Of a stretch of DNA of 64,000 bases, positions 9,201-20,200 are shown one piece after another. The translations under genes were made by a program, and so were the position numbers. The notes beneath the pieces were generated by a model that made no database searches, was not told the origin of the DNA, and worked only from the letters and a program-made list of their open reading frames with translations. Each line of letters opens with the position of its first letter. Position 1 is the stretch's first letter. This DNA comes from Symbiodinium natans (taxonomy: Eukaryota > Sar > Dinophyceae > Suessiales > Symbiodiniaceae): assembly GCA_905221605.1 (NCBI GenBank), contig CAJNDS010000613.1:420001-484000 (forward strand), given 5' to 3'.

Positions 9201-11450
9201 TTCCCACCTAGAGGGCCATGGAAAACCCAAAAAACAAAGTGAGAGACTACAAGGGAGCGAACCTCTGAACACTGAGGGAAATACAGCGCGCCCTGGCCGA
9301 CTCCAGCTGGAGGCTGCGCTCACCCTGAGGGGCACACTTCTTCTGCTTCAGCAGCTGGAAGACCTGGCAGAAAAGGCCGCGCAGAATGAGCAAACAATCG
9401 GATTATCAGGGTGGACCAACCTGGTAGCCCGAACCAGGGGAGTCTCCTTTGTCCCTACAGGGCAGATGTCATCACAAGGGGACCCCTCTGCTTTTACAGG
9501 TTCAAGCCCCAGTGATTGCGCAGACTCTGTGCTGCAATTCAGCTCTCATGGTCCAGCCAACTGCCCGCCGATGTTGCTACAGCAACACCTTGGCAGCTTC
9601 AAGTCAGGGGCAAAAACAAAAACATGCCCAAACCCTAATCCCTGAACCCTAAACCCTAAACCCGAAACCCTAAACTCCCTCAAACCCTGAACCCTATAGA
9701 CCCTATAAAGCCCTAAACTCTAAACCCTAAACCCTAAACCCTGCGCCTCCTCCGGCTCCAGCCTCTCCACCCCCTGGCACTCTCCGTGGTGAACATCAAC
9801 TTCCACTATGACATGACTCAGCGTTAAACATGCATTTAACACCTGGCCAACGCAGGCCGAATCATTCTTTGACGAATTCTGGCGTATAGGAGAGTCACAT
9901 TTTGGGAGATAGAGCAGCTGACATCGTCCGACCCCCAAGCCTCGGAGGAGCAAATCCACCCAAAAGTTGGGATCAGGAATACCCTAGACTTCTGCAATTC
10001 CTCAGAAGGCTAAGGTTTAAGGTTTAGGGTTGAGGGTTGAGGGTTTAGGGTTGAGGGTTTAGGGTTTAGGGTTTAAGGTTTAGGGTTTAGGGTTTAGGGT
10101 TTAGGGTTTAGGGTTTATGGTTTAGGGTGTAGGGTTTAGGGTTTAGGGTTTAGGGTTTAGGGTTTAGGGTTTAGGGTTTAGGGTTTAGGGTTTAGGGTTT
10201 AGGGTAGAGGGTAGAGGGTTTAGGGTTTAGGGTTTAGGGTTTAGGGTGTAGGGTGTAGGGTGTGTCCTTGTCCAGGGGCACCGCAAAGTCCGGCCCCTGA
10301 AGTTCCAGAGTCGGCCCAACATGCCTGTGCGCACTCTTAGTCTAAACGGGTTTTAGGGTTTCGGGTTGAGGGTTTGCCCTAAACCCCAAACCCTAAACCC
10401 TAATCCCCAAACCCTAAACCCTAAACTCGGGCTTTTAGGATTTCAGGTCTAGGAGGAGGTTTAGGGTTTAGGGTTAGGGTTTAGGGCTTTTCTGGTTTGG
10501 GGTTTAGAGCTTAGGGCTGGGACATGTAGAACAACCTCACTGCCGGAAACCTGCAACACATGAAGACAAGAGTCAAGACGTCCCCATCAGCAAAACAATT
10601 TTCTACTAAGCCAAGACACACCAATAAATAAACAAGGCTAAGCCTTCAGCCAAGACGCGACCGTTTAAAGGAGGCCGATAAACGAAGCCTTTGAAGGGAG
10701 GCCCCTGAACTTAAAGAGTGATAAGAGATGCCCTTTACAGAGGCCCTTCGCGGAGCCTCCTTAAGCCCTTGTAAACCCTAGTAGCCCCCACGTATCCCCA
10801 GTAAACCTAATGAACCTTCATAACCTTAGTAACCCTGACCAGTATCAGGCCAAGATGACATAGGGAGCAACCTGGCGTGAGCAGCTTGCAACAACCCTAA
10901 ACCCCAAAACCGAAAACCTAAACCCTCAACCCTAAACCCACAACATACGAAGGGGGCCCTTGTGGGGGACTGCTCTTAACGGGGGGTGCCATGTTAAGGA
11001 AGGGTCTTGGGGAGCCTCGAAGGAGCTCTCGCTCTGGGTTTGGGCTTCAGGCCTTGGCGCGTGCACGACGGTTTTCGTCGCGCCCCGCACTTCGACCTGA
11101 GCACTGGCGCAGTCAAAAAGTGCGCCGGTCTGCGCTGAACTGCGGCAACAAGGACCACGTCTGTCCCCCAAGATGTCAGGGAGCGGTTCGGGCTACAAGC
11201 GGCTCACTGAGATGCTCGCTCTGGGCTTGGCATCGATCGTGTCCTGAAGGCTTGCGCCGCTGCGACACCCCAAAGCCCAAAAACACACAAAACCCACAAA
11301 ACCCAAACACCAAAAACCCCAAAAAACCCAAAAAAAAAAAAAAACAAAACTCAAAAGCCCAAAAACTCAAAAACCCACGATACAGGCCACGGCCTCAGCT
11401 TTCCCAAAAAAACAGCAGGGCGGTCCCGCAGCTGTTGAGGCGCAAACGAC
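6265..11450 (-). CDS. Cdc25/Acr2-like rhodanese-fold phosphatase, copy 1 (spliced)
   Basis: Exons, 5' to 3' on the minus strand: 11422-11450, 11208-11243, 11061-11096, 9747-9773, 9338-9363, 9128-9179, 8960-9007, 8845-8886, 8477-8526, 8252-8268, 8066-8096, 7167-7221, 6265-6291 (last one less sure). All 12 junctions keep one frame, giving about 158 residues; the first N-terminal exons are not identified. The product reads RLEPEE..LLKQKK, then CVLLDVRDADRSCGFIE (rhodanese strand and DVRD motif), GALHEP, VPELVQKYRGERLV, IFHCQFSLHRGPQPGAK (catalytic Cys and Arg in HC-x5-R, with the FSxxRGP flavour of Cdc25), and RVGVLDRGFRGWQQQKLP. Known for the family: Cdc25 dephosphorylates cyclin-dependent kinases, Acr2 relatives reduce arsenate; which applies here is not decided. 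Donors are GC (7), GT (4) and GA (1); acceptors are AG|G except AG|A before the catalytic exon. Confidence 0.85.
6951..7125. repeat. Telomere-like block with orientation switch (unit 1)
   Basis: TTTAGGG heptamers to about 7030, then a 20-30 bp spacer and CCCTAAA heptamers to 7118, so the two runs form an imperfect inverted pair. It lies in the intron after the RVGVLDRGF exon. Equivalent blocks are at 17064-17250 and 27059-27265; units 4 and 5 hold only short remnants. Confidence 0.9.
7505..7710 (+). repeat. TTTAGGG blocks in an intron (unit 1)
   Basis: A short block at 7508-7530 and a longer one at 7614-7704, in the intron between the LARDFAAKM and RVGVLDRGF exons. The unit 3 equivalent (27650-27711) is much shorter, showing rapid copy-number change. 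Confidence 0.88.
9625..9742 (-). repeat. CCCTAAA block 6 nt inside an intron start (unit 1)
   Basis: C-rich heptamers filling the intron between the RLEPEE and LLKQKK exons. On the coding strand the donor is GAG|GCGCAG followed at once by GGTTTAGGG, so the intron begins with the repeat array. The same arrangement occurs at 19660-19770, 29600-29704 and 38840-38951; unit 5 has it at 47690-47740. Confidence 0.88.
10018..10262 (+). repeat. Long TTTAGGG block (unit 1)
   Basis: About 245 bp of TTTAGGG with TTGAGGG and TGTAGGG variants, in the intron between the VEVRGATKTVVH and RLEPEE exons. It is shorter and more variant in units 2 and 3 (20075-20272, 30000-30203), nearly absent in unit 4 (39225-39301), and long and almost perfect in unit 5 (48124-48357). 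Confidence 0.92.
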
Positions 11451-13429
11451 CTGCAGCCGCGCTTCTTCGTTGAGCTAACGCACGAACTCGCATTGCAGGG
11501 CAGGGGCTTAGTGAGAGGATGAGCAACTTGGCTTTGAGGGGAATGCGGCTGCAGCGAAGCGGACGCCGCCCTGCACTCCTACCACCACCCAGATGACATC
11601 CCGCATGGGCCTGGCTGCCACGGTCGCTGGCTGCACAAAGGGCACGTTGGCCTCACACGTTTTTTGGCAGAAGCTGCATTCCACATTCCGTACCGGTCGA
11701 CACAACCCAACCTTCATCGTTCTGCTCTTGTCAACTTCAAGCACTGTGATTACGAAAGGATGTTCATGTGGTCTGGATATTCAGTCTCTACGTGTATTAT
11801 AACAGGGGACCATGCAGAGCACGAAGGACCGCTGGCGGAAGTCAAAGCAGACGCATGCCCCAGACTCATCCGGGGTCGTGGCCATCTTTGTGCACAGGGT
11901 TTCCTTGCAGAGTCTCACGCATGATCAGAGACATGACCATAGCCGCAACCATCTCACTTCGAACCAGATTACCAAGACCATACAGCAGCAGCAAGACTGT
12001 CCTGGGCAGCAGCCATGGGAGCCTTTTGCGGGATGTAGCTCCTGCATCCCGCTATCGATGTCACCGGCCGCGCACCAAACTCATGAACAGCAGTCAACAG
12101 TAGTCATGCAAAAAAACAAAGGAAGTGCATGGACGGCCTGCCTGCAAGATGAGACAAAGGGCTTGTGCGCAATGGGCACACCCACCTGTCGTTGGGGAAG
12201 CTTGGCACTAGGTTGCAAGGGCCTGGTCCGCATCAACATCAGTTGTCGCATGGTGGGAGAGACACATGCACAAAATAACCGGCAAGTCCGCTCGCATATC
12301 TAGGCTCCCCGGCAGGGATAGGCCCCCATTGCACGTTGGCCTGGCTCAAAGGATCTGTGCTTGCAAGACCCTACAAACCCTAGACCCTGAAGTCGCGACT
12401 GGCACCACAGAAACAGCCCGTGCCATGCGCCCCAACCCTGCGCTGGCCTCTACATGAACAGCTTTGGGGGTTTTGGGTTTAGGGTTTGGGGCTTCGGGTT
12501 GTATTGGGGGGAGGAGGGGTCCGTTTCGAAGGATCAGAGTCTTCTGGGTATATTAGCAGCAGCACCGCTTTCAGTTGGTCTAAACTTGCAAGGCTGACAG
12601 CATGAGGGGCCATCGGAGGCAGCGGCGCAGGGTGGTACATGTAGATCCTCAGTGGTTTCGGGTATTCAGCCTTTGGGTTTAGGCCTTGCACTATAGCACT
12701 GTCAGAGTCCGGAAACCGTCTGCTTCCACCAAACCTCAAGCACACATCATCTTGGATCGCCCACGGGCCCCTGGGCACCTGGTACCCCACTACAACATGT
12801 TGTCCCTTCTAGGAGAAACATGAAAGGCTGTTGGGCGGATACCAGGTACTGGAGTCCATGATGGGGAATCAAAGGCGTCATCTGAGCCTGGCGCTGCATG
12901 GGCGGTAATGCCTGCATTGCTCGCACCTGCCCAAGACTCCAACCCCCCCTCGGTGTGATCACGAACACTCCAGAAACAAGACGACCAAAGGCTTCCAGTC
13001 CAGCTCTGACCCTGAGACCGACCCTGAGACCGGGATACGGAATCTGGAGTACAAATGGCTTGTAAGGAAGAATCTCTGTCAATAGTCTGAGAGATCCTAG
13101 TCTCCATGAGATTCATGTAGATTCTGTGTGAAAAAAATCAGGCTGCACTTTAGGGTTTGGGGTTTATGGAAGAAGGCCCGGAGGGAAAGCTTCGAGGAGG
13201 CTCTGGCCTGACCCTTGAAGCCTTTCATTGTGCAGGGGCTTGAGGGTTTTAGGCTTTGGGGTGGCAAGCTTCAAGCCCCCAGACTCCGGACCCTGAATCC
13301 TCAACGACTATCTTCCGCAATCCATGTATGGGCCTTAAAGACTCGGGCTCAACCCGAACATCAAGCCCCAGGTCCAAAATCCCCTCAACCCAAACCCCCC
13401 AAACCCCTGGCCTGCACTGCCAGTGCTCG

Positions 13430-13470
13430 GCCAGGAGCCTGAAAGCCCACCTTTGCAAGGCAAGCATGCG
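13430..13470 (-). CDS. Candidate upstream exon (VGFQAPGRALPVQ)
   Basis: A 39-bp segment bounded by AG|G and CAG|GCC, preserved in all units (near 23500, 33415, 42335 and 51720) while flanks vary. In this frame copies differ as Ala/Pro, Pro/Ala, Arg/Gln and Val/Leu; another frame (WAFRLLAEHCQC) is also open. It may be an N-terminal exon of the same gene, or of an independent upstream gene in the unit. Confidence 0.3.
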
Positions 13471-13741
13471 TGGCATTGAAAAGCAGGGGCCACCCTGTCG
13501 TAAACCCTGAACCCTGAACCCGAAACCCTATAAACCCTGAAGCAACAGAGCGACCGACCGGATGATGCTCTGTGAGGCAAGCATGCATGCGGCTTTCCTT
13601 GTGCTCCGGATACGGAAATCCTAAGACCACCCAGGAAATCCTCAGAAAAGCAGAGGAAATCTCAGGAGATCCCTGCGGTTCCGGAGACACCCTCTCAAAA
13701 TCCCAGAAAGTCTTGGGGAATCCTGAAGAAAACCCAAGGAC

Positions 13742-13749
13742 ATCTCTCC

Positions 13750-13797
<48 letters not shown>

Positions 13798-13800
13798 CTC
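13742..13800 (+). repeat. (CT)n microsatellite, one per unit
   Basis: A pure CT run followed by a pyrimidine-rich tail. Equivalents lie at 23818-23888 (with GCTC interruptions), 33731-33778, 42690-42732 and 52090-52175. Run length differs in every unit, so it can serve to tell copies apart. Confidence 0.93.
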
Positions 13801-14066
13801 TCTTTCTGTACTTCTTTCTTTTCATACGTTTTCCTTTATTCTGAACTTTCATAATTAGGCTCGCTATGTCTGTATTTCTTTCTTTTTTTACTTATGTCAG
13901 TTCTTTCTGTCTGTCTTCCGCTATTTCTTTTTGGTTGTCATGCGTTCGCGCTGTCGCTCTGTCTGTGCGCGTTGCAGGGATCAAGCAAGTCCCCATGAGC
14001 CCCTCTCACAACAATAAATCGTGACATATGTGATAGATCAGGAACCAGGAGTGGGGGGGACCACCG

Positions 14067-14254
14067 ATATAAACCTAAACCCTAAACCCCGAAACCCCGA
14101 AACCCCGAAACCCCTAAACCCCTAAACCCCTAAACCCCTAAACCCCTAAACCCCTAAACCCTAAACCCCTAAACCCCTAAACCCTAAACCCCTAAACCCC
14201 TAAACCCCTAAACCCCTAAACCCCTAAACCCCTAAACCCCTAAACCCCTAAACC
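14067..14254 (-). repeat. CCCCTAAA octamer arrays at the unit junction
   Basis: Unlike the heptamer elsewhere, this block is mainly the octamer CCCCTAAA, about 20 copies. It sits immediately before the unit-start word in units 1, 2 (24155-24295) and 3 (34040-34166). In unit 4 it is replaced by a few CCCTAAA (42990-43025), and in unit 5 by alternating CCCTACA and CCCTAAA (52684-52785). Confidence 0.92.
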
Positions 14255-14258
14255 CTCA

Positions 14259-17200
14259 GCCACCACAAGTCCACGAAAGCCCCGTGGTAGCCCACGCTCG
14301 CGTGCCCAAGGCCGCGGCACGAGGAGCCGTGGGCATGACGTAATGCGGAACCTCAGCCAATGCACATGCAAGATGCAGGCTTTTATGGCTTAGGGTTGAG
14401 GGGTTCGGGTTTCCCCTCAACCCTAGATCCTGAACCCTAAACCCTCAAGGTTTTTCGGGTTGACCGATCTGGGCCGCGCACGTTGGTCTGCATCGCAGGG
14501 GGAGCTGCAAATCCGGGCCGCCTTCAAGCCGCTTGAAATGCGGATGAGGCTCACCTGCCAGTCTCGAGCCGAATGTCCATCAGTCGGGGCTCCACGTCGA
14601 TTATGGTGAATTCACGAGCCCTGCTTGAGGGCACCATCGGTGGCCATGAGCACCGTGCACTGTGCCTGTAGTTGACCTCGCCATGGCTGATAACCCCCAG
14701 AATCACTTTACGCTGATCCAAAAGACACACTACAAAGACTCCAAGTCCGCCCTGTATCTGCCCAGTACATATAATCGCACTATTGGCGCCTTATAATCGC
14801 CCTATAAGAGTCCGATGATGCCCCTAGTAATAGGCCTACAATACCCCTACGCCTACAGCATAAAGCTTGTGGCCTACACGACTCAAGCTTACAGCAACTG
14901 AAGCCCTTTCGTTGTTGGGTGTGGCGAAGCGTGTCGCTGAGAACGCGATACACGGGCGGAGGAGGGTACTTTGGACCTCCCCCTTGCCGAGGCAACTTCA
15001 AAGAGCCCGTGTGGTCTGGACCGTGGGCTGAGTGAGTCACGGCCTCCCTGAACCCCCTAAACCCCGAAAAGGCCCCTCTAAACCCTGTCAACCACCAAGA
15101 CCCTCAGCCCAAATTTCTACAGCACGTAGGGCGCCGCGAGTTGGCCCAGAATCGTTCACGTCAAGTACTTGAAGGTTCATGGGTGCTTACAAGAAGGCTT
15201 CTAAGAAACCTAAAGAAGGCTATAGCCATAGTTGCCTTACTTATAAGTCTAGCCATACTGTATATCCCCACTTCGAAGTACCCATGAACCTTCAAGGATT
15301 CAAGTATGTCCTACGAAGAGGGGAGCTTTGCCCACGTTCGACGGCGCAATCTTTGGTAGCCTTGCCATATTTGTTACAAGGGCACCCTTCTCGGGGTTTC
15401 GTACATGAAAAAGGGACCCTGGAATCCAACACAAGGGCAACAGGGCACTGCTCGGCTACCAAGACGCATTGAAAGCAATGAAGTGAAGCGGTTGAAAACC
15501 TTTGCAACAGCGACTTTTCTTCCCTTGGGCCTACCTCGGCAACTACAGCGCCTTCCTCCGCATGTGCAGCATGTAGCCTTTTCGCACCGGGTAAGTCGCT
15601 GGAGTCTGCAAAGGAAACTCACACGCAGGTCCAGACACCCGGAGATTGCCTGCCGGGCATGTTTTTTTCACAAGAGCACTGCTACTTGGAGGTTCACGGG
15701 TGCTTCTAAGTAGGTGTGTAAGTAGGGCAACTAAGGTTTGCTACCTTATTAAGGGTACCTTTAACCCTAGTTCTTAGTGCCCATGAACCTGCAGGTAAGC
15801 TGACAAGCGTTCTGGATCCTAAGCCCATGCAGCATTCTCGTACTTTCCTAGCGCTTCCAGGATGCAAAACCCTGCCATCCTGATCGTCAGCCCGCCTCCA
15901 GTGAAGATATGCCCCTGTGGCAGAGGTCCGAATGGGTCGGCGCCGCCTCCGGAACTCTCGTCCAAGCACAGTGGAAGAGTGGAAGAGCGGAAGAGTCTGA
16001 TCCATTGATGTGTAGAACAGGCGTGTCCCTTGAAAGCGCGTCATCCGATCGAGGAGAAGACGGCAACCGAGACAGACATGTGACATGAGGACGGACATGT
16101 CTAGGCTCCTATGCAGGCGAGAGGGGATGTCAACCTAGTCTCACTCCGTCGCCGCCATCGTTTTCGCATGACTGCGGCGGGCCTTCGAACGCACGAAACC
16201 CTAAACCCGAAACCCTCAACTCCTAAACCTCATCCCTCGGTGCCTCTCGAGGGCTTCATGCTCCAGCACCTCCCGAAAAAACAGGTAGCTGCATCTCTGA
16301 GTGCCCTCCGAGGACCCCAAGAGCCCCCGAGCCCCGGGGCCATCGCCTGCCATGCGCCTGCCCACGGACAGGGCGTGCCGGTTGGCCGCGGCCTGGTGCC
16401 CAACATGACTCAGATTGACAGGCCGTTTGGGGTGGCTTGGGAGTCTGCAGATCAATGCCGAAACCTCGTGGCTCCTTCTCTTTGGAATTGACAACCCTAA
16501 ACCCTCAAAACCCTGAAAGCTGAACCCTAAACCGACCCTAACACCCTAGACAGCTTTCGAGCTTTCGATAAAGGCTAGCAGGACAGCCGCCGGCGCTCAC
16601 GGGCGTCAAAGTGTCGAGCCTGAATCTGAGATTCCGGATGTGATTGCACGACCTCCAGTCGCGCGGGTTTAGGGGTTTAGGGTTTAGGGTCTAGGGTTTA
16701 GGGTGTAGGGTTTAGGGATCAGGGTTCAGGGGGGGTTTAGGGCTTATTTGGTGAGCGAATCTTGGCACAGGATCCTACTGGTCATGCCTTGTTCCATCTT
16801 AGGTCATTGGGTATGGTACCCGCATCTGGATCGGAGCCCTTCTGGAGAAGGGAGCTCAGCAAGTTTTTGGTAGCCCAGTAACCATGTCATAATCAAGGGC
16901 ACCGCTTTGCGGGGTTGGCTCCTGTTCCAAGGGAACCTGGAACCCAAAAAAAGGGGCAAAAGGGCCCCGCTGAGGCCAAGAACGAAGAAGGGCACCTGGT
17001 GGCAACATGTACCAACACTAGCTAGCCAGCACAAATCGCGATCCTCACATCCATGGCCCAATGGTTTAGGGTTTAGGGTTTAGGGTTTAGGGTTTAGGGT
17101 TTAAGGTTTAGGGTTTAGGGTTTAGGGTTGAGGGTTGAGGGTTGAGGGTTTAGGGTTTAGGGTTTGGGGTTTGGGGTTTAAGGCCTGGAAAGCCATTGGG

Positions 17201-20200
17201 GTTTGAGGCCCTAAACCCGAAACCCTAAACCCTAAACCCTAAACCCTAAACCGTTTCAGGTGTACGGTTTAGCTAACATCACGACCCGGGTGCCCCCACG
17301 GGCAGCTTCTGCTGCTGCCAGCCCCGGAAGCCGCGGTCCAGAACTCCAACGCGCCTTTCCACCGGCAACCACTCTTTGGGTTTAGGCTTTCGGCTTACGG
17401 TTTAAGCTTTCTGGGCTTAGGGTTGATAGAAACTGTCTTGGGTTTGGGCCCCTATAGCGTTTTGATCGAAACGTTTTGACCCGGGCCCTCTTTTCAGGCC
17501 GGAACCTTTTGCGGAGGGGCCTTTTGCAGCCTCCCGCGGCCTTTCTGTCCTCTTGGGGCCTTTTGTGGCCTCCCATTCATTTTTTGCAACCTGTGAAATT
17601 CACCAATGATATCACAAATAAATTCTCTCTAATTGTCTCTTGAGGGTTTAGGGTTTAGGGTTTTTTTTTAATGCAATGACTCCCTTTCTCCAAGCAAGCC
17701 CGCCCATATAAGGGCATGCACTGTAAACCCCAGCAGGGCTGGGCAAGGTTTAGGGTTTAGGGTTTAGGGTTTAGGGTTTAGGGTTTAGGGTTTAGGGTTT
17801 AGGGTTCAGGGCTTAGGGTTTAGGGTTTAGGGTTTAGCGTTCTGGTCCGGTATGTAGAACACATGTATGATCAATCGTGCTCGTAATACTTAGCAGCGAA
17901 ATAAGTACATGCATTTGGGGGGAGGGGGTCTCTTAAAATATGGGCCCCTTTTGGGGCTTCCTTCCAGCAGATTTCGACGCCTACGGGCCCATGTGTAGGA
18001 TTGCGTTGAAAAATGCTTCTTGTGCAGGTCAAGGGTTGAGAGTCTGAGTACCCTTGGGTGTTTCGGGGAGGGTTGCGCTGACTTCCTTTTTGTGCAGTCG
18101 TGGCGAGAAAAGAGCTCCGGATGAAGCTGCCTTCAACATCTTAGCTGCGAAGTCACGCGCAAGTCGTCCTTGCTGCCGAAGTCCACTTACAGGCCGCCCT
18201 AAGCCCTAACCCTAAATCCTAAACCCGAAACCTAACTCTCAAACCTAAACCCTAAACCCTACACCCAACACATCAGAATATGTCGCACCTAAGGCCCACG
18301 CTGATTGGGGTCGGCCTGCTTTCGGTACCAGTTGGCACACCTCGAGGGATTCGCGGGGTGGGTGGCAAGGTGGGTCAACCTTAAGCTCAGGTGTTTAGGG
18401 TTTTAGGGTTGAATGTTGAGGGGTTGAGGGGGTTGAGGGGTTTAAGGGGTTGAGGGGGTTCAGGGGTTCAGGCGTTTAGTGTTTAGGGATTTTGGGGGTT
18501 GAGGGTTCAGGGTTGCGCCAGCCGCAAGGTAGAAAACAAACCTTCGGCTTGGCGCCCGGCTGAGGTCCACGATGAAGGGAAAATTGGCAGTGGAAGATCT
18601 CGGAACATGCCGCGCTTGAAGCTTCATGGGGACTTATAAGTGTAGCAGCGTAGCATTACAAGCAGGATGACAAGCACCCCCAAATAAGGTTATAAGCTTC
18701 AACCATAGTTACCCTGCTTTGTGCCCTACTTATGCGTACCCACGAACCTCCAAGTAGCAATCGGAGCACACGCTGCGACTTCGGTCACGTCAGTTGCTGC
18801 GGCACTCACTCCACGGCGTGTACACAGGTGCTTGGGCTCCGGGCCACCAGCTGCTCTCCGCGGTACTTCTGAACGAGCTCGGGCACCTGGAGGCAAAGAA
18901 GCCCACGCGCGCCGCCTCGACATCCCAAAAGATCTTCCAAAACCCGAGGCTGCCCGGCCCGCTTGAAGAGGGGGTTCTGGAAGCTCGTCGGCTCGTGGAG
19001 CGCGCCCTGCATGGGGATTCTGCCACAGAAACTGGCAAAAAGCGTGCACCCAGTCGTCACCTCTAAGCAAGGCTCTCTAAGCCGCAGGTCTCTACACAAA
19101 CACCCAAAAAGTCATCCGCCACTGGCCTCGATGAAGCCGCAGCTGCGGTCCGCATCACGGACATCCAGAAGAACGCACCTGAGTTCTCTTCAAATCATTC
19201 CCACCTAGAGGGCCATGGAAGGCCCAAAAAACAAGGTGCCTTCGAGACGTCAACTCAAGCAGCAAGCAGAGAGACTACAAGGGGAGCGAACCTCTGAACA
19301 CTAAGGGAAATACAGCGCGCCCTGGCCGACTCCAGCTGGAGGTGAGGGGCACACTTCTTCTGCTTCAGCAGCTGGAAGACCTGGCAGAAACGGACGCGCA
19401 ATGGGACCACCAGGTTCCGGAATGAGGCCGATTATCAGGGTGGACCAACCTGGTAGCCCGAACCAGGGGAGTCTTCTTTGTCCCTACAGGGCAGATGTCA
19501 TCACAAGGGGACCCCTCTGCTTTTACAGGTTCAAGCCCCAGTGATTGCGCAGACTCTGTGCTGCAATTCAGCTCTCATGGTCCAGCCAACTGCCCGCCGA
19601 TGTTGCTACAGCAACACCTTGGCAGCTTCAAGTCGGGGGCAAAAACAAAAACATGCCCAAACCCTAATCCCTGAACCCTAAACCCTAAACCCGAAACCCT
19701 AAACTCCCTCAAACCCTGAACCCTATAGACCCTATAAAGCCCTAAACCCTAAACCCTAAACCCTAAACCCTGCGCCTCCTCCGGCTCCAGCCTCTCCACC
19801 CCCTGGCACTCTCCGTGGTGAACATCAACTTCCACTATGACATGACTCAGCGTTAAACATGCATTTAACACCTGGCCAACGCAGGCCGAATCATTCTTTG
19901 ACGAATTCTGGCGTATAGGAGAGTCACATTTTGGGAGATAGAGCAGCTGACATCGTCCGACCCCCAAGCCTCGGAGGAGCAAATCCACCCAAAAGTTGGG
20001 ATCAGGAATACCCTAGACTTCTGCAATCCCTCTGAAGGCATAAGGACCCTAAACCCTGAACTAGGGTTTACAGTTTAAGGTTTAAGGTTTAGGGTTGAGG
20101 GTTGAGGGTTTGAGGGTTGAGGGTTGAGGGTTTGAGGGTTGAGGGTTTAGGGTTGAGGGTTTAGGGTTTAGGGTTTAAGGTTTAGGGTTTATAGGGTTTA

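Larger units (their letters stand above)
4202..14258 (-). repeat. Tandem unit 1 of a ~10 kb gene-bearing array
   Basis: The unit edge is marked by the word CCACCACAAGTCCAC, which recurs at about 14260, 24299, 34171, 43029 and 52789. Unit 1 is 10.06 kb. From about 6.1 kb upward it is nearly identical to units 2 and 3. Its left part (4.2-6.1 kb) has many indels and substitutions relative to the other units, as expected at an array edge no longer homogenised. It carries one phosphatase gene copy on the minus strand. Confidence 0.9.

Noticed and set aside
9490-9520. GGTTCAAGCCCC word resembling a tRNA T-arm
   Set aside because: No pairing stem, acceptor stem or anticodon arm at the right distances. 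A similar GTTCGAACCCC at 57880 lies inside an FNT exon.
11508-11744. Cys-rich minus-strand frame (NADCSFCQCTCEAN)
   Set aside because: It looked like a zinc-binding exon, but unit 5 has an out-of-frame deletion, unit 2 lacks 12 bp, and no AG|G and donor pair gives a phase that joins to the core gene. It is left unassigned.
11812-12303. 163-codon plus-strand ORF repeated in units 1-3
   Set aside because: Conservation only reflects near-identity of the units. Unit 4 has a frameshift, and unit 5 a 45-bp deletion plus a 2-bp shift; no family motif is seen.
15866-15960. Plus-strand ILIVSPPPVKICPCG stretch, reminiscent of SGNH hydrolases
   Set aside because: No catalytic Ser block or Asp-His block is found nearby, and the same DNA is open in several frames on both strands.
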